DNA from: a bacterium
GTDB lineage: Bacteria > Fibrobacterota > Fibrobacteria > UBA11236
Direction of reading: 5' to 3'
DNA length: 64,000 nucleotides
Assembly (NCBI GenBank): GCA_900299345.1
Contig: OMJM01000062.1
Coordinates: 16,788 to 80,787, forward strand
Every line of letters starts with the position of its first letter. Position 1 is the stretch's first letter. This document shows, piece after piece, positions 52,136 to 60,055 of this stretch. Below the pieces are notes generated by a model. That model had not been told where the DNA came from and ran no database searches. It was given only the letters and a program-made list of their open reading frames with translations. A program made the translations under genes and the position numbers.

Positions 52136-53368
52136 TTATTTCGGATTGACGGTTTTTTTTGTCACAAAGATCGGATTATAAGGCAACGCTGTCACCAACC
52201 GGCCTCGCAGATCGAAACGATGGCTCTGGTGATCATCCGCGATGATTTTAAGGTTTGTCTTGTGTCCCCAGATGCTGGTGGCGGTCAAGGCTTCCTGCAC
52301 ACCGTAATAAACCGCCTTTCGGTTGTACACGCCGTTGGCGGAGGTGTTGTCGAACAACAGAGCCTGGCCGTACCCGCTGAAGGCGCCGGGAATCCAGGAC
52401 TGGGAGTCGTTCACGCCCCAGGTGAAGAACGCCTTGCAGGCCGGCTGCGCCAAGCAAATGCCCATGAGGGTTTTGTATCCCTCGCGTTGTTTGGCGAGCA
52501 GGGCGGAATCCGGGGCCGGATTGGTCTGGATGCGCATGTCCACCTCGGTAAGCGAAATGCGCAGCCCGAGGGCCGCCAGGCGCTGGAAGTTGGAAACCAT
52601 TTCCGCTGGAACCCAAGCGCCGTTGGATCCACTGGTGCTGGGTCCGACGTAGAAGTGACACTGTAAACCGATCCCGTCCACCAGCCCCTTGTTCTTGAGT
52701 CCCGCAACGATGTTGTATACGTAGTTGGACTTCTTGCCCATGCCCTCGCAGTCGTAGTCGTTGTAAATCAAGAGCACGTTGGAGTCGGCACGACGGGCAT
52801 ACGCAAATGCCGAATCGATATAGTCGAAATTGTGATTGGGGGCGTCCGTCAATGCGGCCCATTTGCTGTTCTGGCTTGCGTCGGAATAACCCGAACCGAG
52901 ACGCATGCCGCTGCTGTCGCGGGCCACCGCCTCGTTCACGATGTCCCATTCGTTGATCTTGCCCCGGTAATGCGCCATGACGTTGTTGATGTATTTCTTC
53001 ATCATCCGGAAGGTCGAATCGCGGGAAGGGACGTAGGTCGTGCCGGAAAACCAGCCTGGCATTTGTTTGTGCCAGATGAAATTATGGCCGCGAACATACA
53101 TGCCACGCGCTACGCCGAAGTTGACGATGGCATCGGCTCCAGAATAACTGAAGGCGTTTTCGCCAGTCATGATGCTCCCGAATTTCATGGCATTCTCGCA
53201 GACGATTCCGTTGAACTCGCGGTTCAGAGTCGTGTCGTAGGTGGCGTTGGTCACACCCGATGCGGCGGCTCCCACGTAAATGCCGCGGGACTGGGCCAAA
53301 GATTTCAAGGTTTGGGCATGTGAAATTCCCGCGCATATTAGAAGAGCCGGGACAAAAAGAAATCGCAT
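52136..53368 (-). CDS. Secreted GH10 endo-1,4-beta-xylanase (first copy)
   Basis: A 410-residue xylanase from ATG 53368 (GAGAAAG upstream; signal peptide FVPALLICAGISHAQ). The acid/base is E146 in WDIVNEAV, the nucleophile E275 in ISLTEVDM. The loop normally reading GLQSHF is GLQCHF. It shows clear similarity to the downstream xylanase throughout and has longer loops, e.g. GTTYVPSRDSTF and NAVxxSSGMRLGSG-like regions. The tail has FDLRGRLVTALPYNP. Both enzymes likely act on the same polymer with different loop preferences. Confidence 0.95.
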   Translation of the reverse strand: MRFLFVPALLICAGISHAQTLKSLAQSRGIYVGAAASGVTNATYDTTLNREFNGIVCENAMKFGSIMTGENAFSYSGADAIVNFGVARGMYVRGHNFIWHKQMPGWFSGTTYVPSRDSTFRMMKKYINNVMAHYRGKINEWDIVNEAVARDSSGMRLGSGYSDASQNSKWAALTDAPNHNFDYIDSAFAYARRADSNVLLIYNDYDCEGMGKKSNYVYNIVAGLKNKGLVDGIGLQCHFYVGPSTSGSNGAWVPAEMVSNFQRLAALGLRISLTEVDMRIQTNPAPDSALLAKQREGYKTLMGICLAQPACKAFFTWGVNDSQSWIPGAFSGYGQALLFDNTSANGVYNRKAVYYGVQEALTATSIWGHKTNLKIIADDHQSHRFDLRGRLVTALPYNPIFVTKKTVNPK

Positions 53369-53471
53369 GACTTTCTCGTGATTAAATGGGTGTTCCGATT
53401 GTAACCTAGGCCCTTTCGTGCAACCTCGCATGAGAAAAACATCCAGCACAATCCCTGTTACCTTTTAATTC

Positions 53472-54308
53472 GTGAAATCTGGTAAGATCGCGACAGCCGT
53501 TTGCCTGTTCAGTACCATATTATCGGCCTTTGCCCAAGAAAAGGATCCGCTGAAAACTTCATGGTCGACGGAAACGGCCCTGCTGGCAACAGGCATTTCG
53601 GCGCAGATTTTGGGCCAATACCGACTCAAACAAATGGCGACCGTGCGTTCCATCGATCTTCAAAAATCAGATCTCCCCCCCTGGGATCGCTTCGCAGCGG
53701 GCTGGTACAATCCGGCAGCCTCCACGACCAGCGATGTGCTCGTATTCGTAGTGGGCGGCGCCATGATTTATTCTGATCTATGGGATAAAACACAAGCGGA
53801 CGCATCTTGGAAACCGCTACTGGAAGACGGCCTGATTCTAGGCGAGGCCTTTGCGTGGTCCTCTGCGCTCAATCTCAATGTTCGTGCGTTTCGCATTCAC
53901 CCCAGGCCGTTCGTCTACGATACCACCAACGGTTCTTCCGCATCGGAACGGAATGCCCCCGAAGCTGCGGGAAGTTTTTATTCAGGACACGCATCCGAAG
54001 CGTTTTTGGGTGCCGCTTATTTTGCCACAGTCTATCCCCTGCGGCATCCTGAATTCAAACACACAGGATGGTTGTGGGCTGGAGCCATGACCGCGGCATC
54101 CGGCGTAGCGACGTTGCGCGTCGTTTCAGGAAAACACTTTCCATCGGATGTGATTGCAGGCGCAGCCGTTGGCACGGCATTGGGTTGGGGTTTCGCCACG
54201 CTGCATCAACGATACGGCAAAGATTCGGAAACCGGCTGGCAATTCAACGCATGGCCGCAAGTCGGCGGCGTTGCGATTCAGGCCGTCAAACCCCTTGCAG
54301 CCTGGTAA
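53472..54308 (+). CDS. PAP2-superfamily membrane-associated phosphatase
   Basis: A 278-residue protein, signal-like N-terminus (TAVCLFSTILSAFAQ), with the three PAP2 motifs: RIHPRPFVY, SFYSGHASEAF and RVVSGKHFPSDVIAG. Such enzymes dephosphorylate lipid phosphates (undecaprenyl-PP, phosphatidate) or haloperoxidase-like substrates outside the membrane. Hydrophobic segments around VLVFVVGGAMIY and VIAGAAVGTALGWG fit the membrane. GTG start. The 3' end overlaps the converging aminotransferase gene by 31 bases. Confidence 0.85.
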   Translation: MKSGKIATAVCLFSTILSAFAQEKDPLKTSWSTETALLATGISAQILGQYRLKQMATVRSIDLQKSDLPPWDRFAAGWYNPAASTTSDVLVFVVGGAMIYSDLWDKTQADASWKPLLEDGLILGEAFAWSSALNLNVRAFRIHPRPFVYDTTNGSSASERNAPEAAGSFYSGHASEAFLGAAYFATVYPLRHPEFKHTGWLWAGAMTAASGVATLRVVSGKHFPSDVIAGAAVGTALGWGFATLHQRYGKDSETGWQFNAWPQVGGVAIQAVKPLAAW

Positions 54309-55579
54309 AGATTCTCGAACAACCTGGCGAGCTTGTCCGTAGGCGTGGCGGAAAACGCGACGCGCAATATCCCGCCGAAGTTCACCGTACCGGTGGAATA
54401 TTCCGCCAGTAATTTCTTGCGCAACGCCTCAGCCTCAGCTTTCACCGGCTTGATACACATGAAGTAGCCCGAATTGAAAGGCAGGGCGGTGAACGCTTCC
54501 CGGTATTCCGGATGCGCGGCCAGAATTTCCCGAACCTTGTCGTAACGCGTCTTTAGAAGATCATAAGCCCGCTTCTTTTCCTCGGCGTAGCCGGGTGAAG
54601 ACCATGCCGCCAGCAGTAACGATTGCGCCGGATGCGAACTGTTCGAGATATTGCCACGAATGGCTCCGCCGGTTTTGGCTTCCAGCGACTCGTATAATGC
54701 CGGAGTGCCGCCTTGCACACCATAGGTCATGAAACCCACGCGGAAACCCCAGACATAATCCTCTTTGGTCGCACCATCGATCTTCACCGCCAAAAGGTTG
54801 GGATGGGCATCGCACAACGGAGCAAATATGGATTCCTCGTAAACACCTTTTTCGAACACCAATCCGAAATAAGCATCGTCCAGAAGCGCCACAACTTTGT
54901 CACCCGCTTCGGCGGCCTGCTTCAACACGGATACGATGGCTTGCGCCTCTTCGATCGTCGGCGTATACCCCGATGGATTGTTGGGAAAATTAAGGCAGAC
55001 GATTTTCTTGCCTCGCGCGCCTTGATTCAGTTTCGCGCGCAAGCCTTCGACATTGAACCCTCCGGCAGCATTGAACGTTGGGAACGTTTCGAGTTCCGCC
55101 CCATATGCCAGATTGAAAATCAGGTCGTAATTCTCCCAATACAGATCGGGCAGAAGAACCTTGTCCCCCGCGTCGCAGAACAAATAGGCTGCCATGGAAA
55201 GTCCATGAGTCAGCGCAGAGCAAACGACCGGTTGGCTGAAGGTCTTTCCCTGTAACCCCGGGCTCTTGCGCACCATCATTTCCTTCCACAGTTTGCGCAA
55301 ATCCGGGCGGCCGGGACTGGGCGCATAGGTGAAGGCATTCGATTTCGGGAGCTTGATGGAATCGGAGAGGCTTGGAAGGCACAATGGGCTTCCATCTTCT
55401 TCCAAGGCGATGCCGATCGTCGCGTTGATTTCCTTGCCGTTCGCCTCAGCAGACTGGGACAACACACCCAATTTGGGGAAATAAATGGCCTGCCCACGCT
55501 TTGAAAGCATTTCAAGCACTTGCGGGTGTGTTTGTGCGATGGCGTCGTTGAGTTGGCGGGCTTGGGGATCCAAGGACAT
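54278..55579 (-). CDS. Aminotransferase class I/II (aspartate/aromatic type)
   Basis: A 433-residue fold-type I PLP enzyme. Visible are the FTYAPSPGRPDLRKLWK N-domain, LPDLYWENYDLIF, CLNFPNNPSGYTPT (family NNPTG), LLDDAYFGLVF, and the PLP lysine region IDGATKEDYVWGFRVGF. The C-domain has GNISNSSHPAQSLLLAAW. The start at 55579 has GGAG nine bases upstream; a longer frame to 55645 would run through the palindrome. Specific substrate unknown; no pathway neighbours. Confidence 0.88.
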   Translation of the reverse strand: MSLDPQARQLNDAIAQTHPQVLEMLSKRGQAIYFPKLGVLSQSAEANGKEINATIGIALEEDGSPLCLPSLSDSIKLPKSNAFTYAPSPGRPDLRKLWKEMMVRKSPGLQGKTFSQPVVCSALTHGLSMAAYLFCDAGDKVLLPDLYWENYDLIFNLAYGAELETFPTFNAAGGFNVEGLRAKLNQGARGKKIVCLNFPNNPSGYTPTIEEAQAIVSVLKQAAEAGDKVVALLDDAYFGLVFEKGVYEESIFAPLCDAHPNLLAVKIDGATKEDYVWGFRVGFMTYGVQGGTPALYESLEAKTGGAIRGNISNSSHPAQSLLLAAWSSPGYAEEKKRAYDLLKTRYDKVREILAAHPEYREAFTALPFNSGYFMCIKPVKAEAEALRKKLLAEYSTGTVNFGGILRVAFSATPTDKLARLFENLYQAARGLTA

Positions 55580-55638
55580 GATTGAAAACTCCGTGTGAGA
55601 CCGGGAAAAGTTAGCTCCCTGTCCGGCTTTCCGGGAGA

Positions 55639-55652
55639 GTGACAACTGTCAC
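55639..55652. promoter_or_regulatory. Palindrome shared with the YHYH-operon promoter region (copy 2)
   Basis: GTGACAACTGTCAC, perfect six-base arms around AC, in the divergent region between the aminotransferase and the HhH protein. Twelve of 14 bases match the site at 43307. Likely an operator for a common but unidentified regulator. Confidence 0.45.
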
Positions 55653-55687
55653 CCATGACGTCAAAATCGCGCTTTAATTTACGGAAC

Positions 55688-56251
55688 ATGAAGCTTCCAA
55701 GATTTTCCATTCCCGTTCTCACCAAAGCGGAAAAGACTGCTGTCATCGTATTGGCCCTGGTTCTTTCCAGCGGTACCGCGTTGCGCGCCTGGGAACACTC
55801 CGGAACTCAAATCGGGCCGGTCAAGGATTGGGATACTTTGAGGGCTCTTGTCCTTCAGGCAAAACAGGCGGCTGGTAGCGACACGATTTACCCGTGTTTC
55901 GAACCTCCTCCAATGGCAACAGGGGAACATTGGCCGGAGCGTTCTCAAGATTCTTCAGAGAAAGGCCTTGCCGGGGCTTCTCCCCTCCGACATGCGGTCT
56001 CCAAAAAGAGCCCACCCACTGCACCAATGGACATCAATGTGGTCGGCGCCTTTGAACTACAAAGCCTGCCCGGAATCGGCCCTTCCACTGCGAAAATCAT
56101 CATCTCTCACCGTAATACACACGGAAAATTCACTACCCCGGAAAGCTTGATGGAGGTGAAGGGGATCGGACCAAAAAAATTCGCCCGGATCAAGGAATTC
56201 ATTCGAACCGGTCCCATTGCCATGAAGTCAAAGAAACCCGAGGAGCCATAA
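55688..56251 (+). CDS. Membrane-anchored helix-hairpin-helix (ComEA-like) protein
   Basis: A 187-residue protein: a short cytosolic start, one membrane anchor (TAVIVLALVLSSGTALR, ~10-27), a variable linker, and a C-terminal ComEA-type double HhH (INVVGAFELQSLPGIGPSTAKII and FTTPESLMEVKGIGPKKFARI). In ComEA this module binds DNA non-specifically and, with type IV pili, pulls it in during natural transformation. The following genes pilM and a PilN-PilO fusion support that reading. Start ATG 55688 is favoured over ATG 55655, which lies in the promoter region next to the palindrome. Confidence 0.78.
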   Translation: MKLPRFSIPVLTKAEKTAVIVLALVLSSGTALRAWEHSGTQIGPVKDWDTLRALVLQAKQAAGSDTIYPCFEPPPMATGEHWPERSQDSSEKGLAGASPLRHAVSKKSPPTAPMDINVVGAFELQSLPGIGPSTAKIIISHRNTHGKFTTPESLMEVKGIGPKKFARIKEFIRTGPIAMKSKKPEEP

Positions 56252-56276
56252 AGGGCAATTGGCTATAATTCACGCC

Positions 56277-57215
56277 ATGGCGCAAAAAACGCGCAGCGTG
56301 ATCGCGGTCGAACTCAGCCCTGCTTTTTTGAAACTGGTGGAAATCCTTCCCGACGAAAAGCGCATAGCTGCTGTGGCCATCGAGCCCCTCGACCGGGCGC
56401 GCTGGGAAAAAGACGATTACCTCGCGGAACAGATCAAAACCGCCATTGCGCGTCATTGTCAGGCACACGACGCTGAACTGATTACCGCAGTCTCGGGCAA
56501 TCATGCCATACTGCGTTTTATTGAAGTTCCCGAAGGCGAGCAAAATATCCTCGATGCAGTGCAATGGGACATGGAACAGTATCTGGCCCGACCACTTTAT
56601 GAATACCTGATGGATTATCAGGAAGTGGGAGGCAACGCCACCAAGAACGGTACGGTGTATCTCGTAGCCGCCTACCGTCGCCGTCAGGTGGAACGGATTC
56701 AAGGGATTATGGAATCATGCGGGTTGACCCTTGCAGTTCTGGATGTGGACATATTCGCCGCTCTCAACGCCCTGGAAGCCAACTATCCAGGCATGGCCGT
56801 CGGGAAAACGCTTCTGATCAAAGCCGACGTCTCGGCGTTGCTGTGCATACGTGCACAGGATGGAATGTTTGCCGGTTGCGAGTCGATTCCCATTGAGTCG
56901 GATGTTTTCGATTTGGATGCCAGCGCACGCGCGGATCGTTTTCTCGATCTGGCGCGCCAGATTCGTTTGCATTTCGAGAATACCGCCCGCACATGGGGAA
57001 CCATCGATCATGCCGTGCTTTGCGGTGATCTTGCCGCGCAGGAAACCTTCCGGGAAGCGATGGAGGACAACCTTTCGACCCCCCTCATCTGCCTCGACGC
57101 ATTCAAGGAAATGTCCTTTGTTCCTGGCACGGACGCCAATGCCGCGTTCATGCCGGGCGCAGCGCAATGTGCCGGAGCCCTGGGGTTGGCTTTGCGTCGC
57201 GCGGGAGATTGCTGA
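56277..57215 (+). CDS. pilM: PilM-like type IV pilus assembly ATPase-fold protein
   Basis: A 312-residue actin-like protein: the N-terminus IAVELSPAFLKLVEI has the family's first-strand pattern, TAVSGNHAILRFIEVPEGEQN and DAVQWDMEQYL form the next block, and HAVLCGDLAAQE is the later nucleotide-binding region. PilM sits in the cytosol and holds PilN at the inner membrane. Start ATG 56277 is preferred over a TTG six codons earlier. It is followed directly (TGA then ATG) by a PilN-like gene. Confidence 0.78.
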   Translation: MAQKTRSVIAVELSPAFLKLVEILPDEKRIAAVAIEPLDRARWEKDDYLAEQIKTAIARHCQAHDAELITAVSGNHAILRFIEVPEGEQNILDAVQWDMEQYLARPLYEYLMDYQEVGGNATKNGTVYLVAAYRRRQVERIQGIMESCGLTLAVLDVDIFAALNALEANYPGMAVGKTLLIKADVSALLCIRAQDGMFAGCESIPIESDVFDLDASARADRFLDLARQIRLHFENTARTWGTIDHAVLCGDLAAQETFREAMEDNLSTPLICLDAFKEMSFVPGTDANAAFMPGAAQCAGALGLALRRAGDC

Positions 57216-58160
57216 ATGATCCGCCTCAACCTTCTCAAATCCACGCAGCCCCGCACACAAGAATTCCGACCACTGCAAGAGCCGCGAGAAACTGAAGACG
57301 TTGAGGAAATGTCGGACGACCAGCCGAAGTCGAAACGCCTATGGCTGCTTATTCCGGTGGTGTTGGTTGCGGCAGGCGCCGCAGCTTTCTGGTCGATCCG
57401 TATTTCGCACAAAAAGTCCGCGGCACAAAATGATTTTCCAGTCGCAGCCGTGAGCGCTCCGACGGTGGACACAACGGAACATGCGGTGACCCAAACGGTG
57501 CCGGATACCGCAATCCCTGTGCCTTCGCAAACCTCCGCCGACAGTGTCCCCACCCCGATCCTTGTGGATCCCTCGCGTCAACTCGCACTTCAAGCTTTCA
57601 CTGCTGGAAAATGGCTGCGAGATCTGCAAAGTGCCACACCGGTGGGAGTGGGTTTCACGCGCGTAGAATTTCATCCTCCCGCGGAATTCTTCGTCCACGG
57701 CGTCGCGTCCACGGAACAAGACATGCAACGGTTTCAGGATGCGTTCTCCTCCCTGCCTTTGCAATTGGGACAAAATGAAATTCGTCCGGTGGGCCGCGAT
57801 AGAATCGCCCGGGAGTTCACTTTTTCAGGCACCGTCCGCTATGATACCACGGGTTTGAACACGGCATACATCCGGATTCCTCCAAAAGCAGAACTCGACA
57901 GGACGATCAAGATGTTTATGGAAAATTCCCGCGCTCTGGACATGGCATGGGAAGTCCAACTTCGGGATTCAATGGACGCTGGGGATGCTCGCCTGTTTCA
58001 TTATCATGCCGAAGCGGCTGGCGACTATTCGCGCATGTTATCGCTGCTGGAGAAACTGAAAAAAACAGCGTCGAATATCGGGTTCGAACGCATGGGGCTG
58101 GAAGCACGCGGAAGCGAAAGCATGACCGCGAGCCTGGATCTGGCCGTGTACGCCAAGTGA
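57216..58160 (+). CDS. PilN-PilO-like fusion, type IV pilus alignment subcomplex
   Basis: A 314-residue bitopic protein. The N-terminus MIRLNLL is the PilM-binding motif of PilN. After a charged linker comes one membrane segment (LWLLIPVVLVAAGAAAFW, ~43-60) and a Thr/Pro/Ser-rich linker (~75-115). Residues ~118-200 resemble the PilN ferredoxin-like domain (LRDLQSATPVGVGFTRVEF, FVHGVASTEQDMQRFQDAF). Residues ~220-314 resemble a PilO/GspM domain (AEAAGDYSRMLSLLEKLKK, SMTASLDLAVYAK). No separate pilO, pilP or pilQ follows; rsmD does, overlapping by four bases. The two-domain reading is inference from pattern recognition. Confidence 0.6.
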   Translation: MIRLNLLKSTQPRTQEFRPLQEPRETEDVEEMSDDQPKSKRLWLLIPVVLVAAGAAAFWSIRISHKKSAAQNDFPVAAVSAPTVDTTEHAVTQTVPDTAIPVPSQTSADSVPTPILVDPSRQLALQAFTAGKWLRDLQSATPVGVGFTRVEFHPPAEFFVHGVASTEQDMQRFQDAFSSLPLQLGQNEIRPVGRDRIAREFTFSGTVRYDTTGLNTAYIRIPPKAELDRTIKMFMENSRALDMAWEVQLRDSMDAGDARLFHYHAEAAGDYSRMLSLLEKLKKTASNIGFERMGLEARGSESMTASLDLAVYAK

Positions 58161-58723
58161 GCCTCTCCATTACCGGAGGCCGATTCAAGGGATTCGCCTT
58201 GCAATCCCCTTCCGGAAAAGATCTGACACGCCCGACATCCGGCAAAGTGCGTCAGGCGCTTTTCAATATTCTCCGCGATCGCATTGACGGTGTCAATTTC
58301 CTCGATCTTTATGCGGGAACCGGAGCCGTTGGATTGGAAGCGTTGAGCCGTGGCTGCAACCATGTCACTCTGGTGGAACAACACCCCGCCGCATTTCGGG
58401 CGCTTGAATCCAATTGCCAACTCCTGCTTTCGCGGGGAGCAGAACCCGGGCGACTCGAATGGTTGAAAATGGAAGCTTCGAAATTTTGCGAACGGGCTTC
58501 ATCCCAAGGCAGGCGTTTCGGTGTGGTATTCGCCGATCCCCCTTTCTCTCGCGATTTCTCGGGTATGCTAGAACTTGTTTCCTCATTGCTGACCGATGAC
58601 GGAATCGGTGTGATCCAGTTTCCCACCCGGAATCCGCCGGATTTCACTGCGGAAGCCCTGCGAACATATGCGTATGGCGAATCTTCGCTGGCTTTTTTTG
58701 AAGCCGCGCCGTTGTTAGCTTAA
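58157..58723 (+). CDS. rsmD: 16S rRNA (guanine-966-N2) methyltransferase
   Basis: A 188-residue SAM methyltransferase. The N-terminal LSITGGRFKGFAL, RPTSGKVRQALFNIL, the SAM site FLDLYAGTGAVGLEALSRG, and the catalytic VFADPPFSRD (family DPPY/F) are all present. It begins with GTG overlapping the stop of the PilN-like gene, and is followed by coaD, the classical rsmD-coaD pairing. Confidence 0.94.
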   Translation: MSLSITGGRFKGFALQSPSGKDLTRPTSGKVRQALFNILRDRIDGVNFLDLYAGTGAVGLEALSRGCNHVTLVEQHPAAFRALESNCQLLLSRGAEPGRLEWLKMEASKFCERASSQGRRFGVVFADPPFSRDFSGMLELVSSLLTDDGIGVIQFPTRNPPDFTAEALRTYAYGESSLAFFEAAPLLA

Positions 58724-58751
58724 CAGCGGCCCATTCTTGAGGAAGAAACGA

Positions 58752-59243
58752 GTGACCCGAGCCCTGTATCCCGGTACTTTTGATCCCATCACCAACGGGC
58801 ATCTGGACATCATCCAGCGCGCCTCGCAATTATTTGGCGTTGTGGATGTGGTCGTCGCGGTCAACACGCGAAAGACATCCCTGTTTTCGGTGGAAGAACG
58901 CTTGGAAATGATCCGCGAATGCACACGGCACATTCCCAATGTCGAAGTCCTTTCCCACGCCGGCCTCATGGTGGATTGTCTCCGCAAACGCAACGCCCAG
59001 GTTCTGTTGCGCGGTCTGCGCGCAGTGAGTGATTTCGAGTACGAATTCCAGATGGCGTTGATGAACAAGAAACTGGATCCGGTCTGCGAGACTGTTTATC
59101 TGATGCCTTCTGAGAAGTACACCTACCTCGCTTCAAGCCTTGTGCGGGAGCTTGCCGGATTGGGCGGAGACATTTCTGAATTTGTTCCGGCTGTGGTCGA
59201 AGCGCGTCTCCGCCGCAAACTATCGGGATCGGAGGGCGTTTGA
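58752..59243 (+). CDS. coaD: Phosphopantetheine adenylyltransferase
   Basis: A 163-residue hexameric enzyme of coenzyme A synthesis. YPGTFDPITNGHLDII carries the T/HxGH nucleotidyltransferase site, LRGLRAVSDFEYEFQMALMN and the C-terminal TYLASSLVRELAGLGGDIS are family blocks. The start is GTG 58752 with GAGGA eight bases upstream; a TTG five codons earlier lies within that site. Overlaps the next gene by four bases. Confidence 0.96.
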   Translation: MTRALYPGTFDPITNGHLDIIQRASQLFGVVDVVVAVNTRKTSLFSVEERLEMIRECTRHIPNVEVLSHAGLMVDCLRKRNAQVLLRGLRAVSDFEYEFQMALMNKKLDPVCETVYLMPSEKYTYLASSLVRELAGLGGDISEFVPAVVEARLRRKLSGSEGV

Positions 59244-60055
59244 GTTTCGGTGCTCCGGACGGCGTGCTGCCTCGTCCTATCCGGATCCTGATCGGAATCA
59301 ATGTGGCCGTATTCCTCGCAGATTTCCTGACGCGGGGCAATTACCTGTTCACATGGATGGCGCTCGACCCCCTGCTTGTAACGCACGGACATTACCAGTA
59401 CTGGCGCCTGCTCACCTACATGTTCGCCCATGACTATTCGGGGTTCATTCACATTCTCTTCAACATGCTGACCTTGTGGATGTTCGGCACTCCGGTGGCT
59501 CACGAAATGGGCGAAGGAAAATTCTGGCGGTTCTACCTGTTCTCGGGTTTGTTCGCCGGATTGTGTTCGCTGGCTTTTTATGCCTTCACCGGGAACAACG
59601 CCGTGATTGTGGGAGCATCCGGCGCCATTTTCGCGCTCATGTTCGCCTTCGCCCGTTTTTTTCCCAACAGTCAGATTCTGCTGTTCTTCATCTTTCCCGT
59701 GTCCGCCAAATACGCGGTGCTCATCATCGGCGCCATTGAACTGTTGCTTATTACCAGCAACGACCACATTGCCCATGTCGCACATCTCGGCGGCGCCTTG
59801 TTCGCGTGGCTGTATCTGCGCTGGGATGACGGGGAAGGCGGGCTGCTGGACGGCCTCCAGCGCTGGCGAACCCGGCGGCGTTGGAAAAAAGTCCAGCGGG
59901 AAACCGAAAGAACCCGGGAAGCGATGGAGGACATCGATCCCATCCTCGAAAAAATCGCGCGGCAGGGAATTCAGTCCCTGACACGCGATGAAAGAGAAAA
60001 ACTCGATCGCGCCAGCGCGCTCAAGCGCAGCCAGCGCACCCCGTCTTCATTCTAG
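59240..60055 (+). CDS. Rhomboid-family intramembrane serine protease
   Basis: A 271-residue protein with six membrane segments. The catalytic serine is in VGASGAIFALMFAF, the histidine in HVAHLGGALFAWLY, and HILFNMLTLWMFG (~80) is the conserved TM2 block. A soluble C-terminal tail (~205-271) has EDIDPILEKIARQGIQSLTR and DEREKLDRAS, a helical extension seen on many FCB-group rhomboids. TTG start overlapping coaD. Its stop overlaps the converging sugar-dehydrogenase gene by four bases. Substrates unknown. Confidence 0.93.
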   Translation: MSFGAPDGVLPRPIRILIGINVAVFLADFLTRGNYLFTWMALDPLLVTHGHYQYWRLLTYMFAHDYSGFIHILFNMLTLWMFGTPVAHEMGEGKFWRFYLFSGLFAGLCSLAFYAFTGNNAVIVGASGAIFALMFAFARFFPNSQILLFFIFPVSAKYAVLIIGAIELLLITSNDHIAHVAHLGGALFAWLYLRWDDGEGGLLDGLQRWRTRRRWKKVQRETERTREAMEDIDPILEKIARQGIQSLTRDEREKLDRASALKRSQRTPSSF

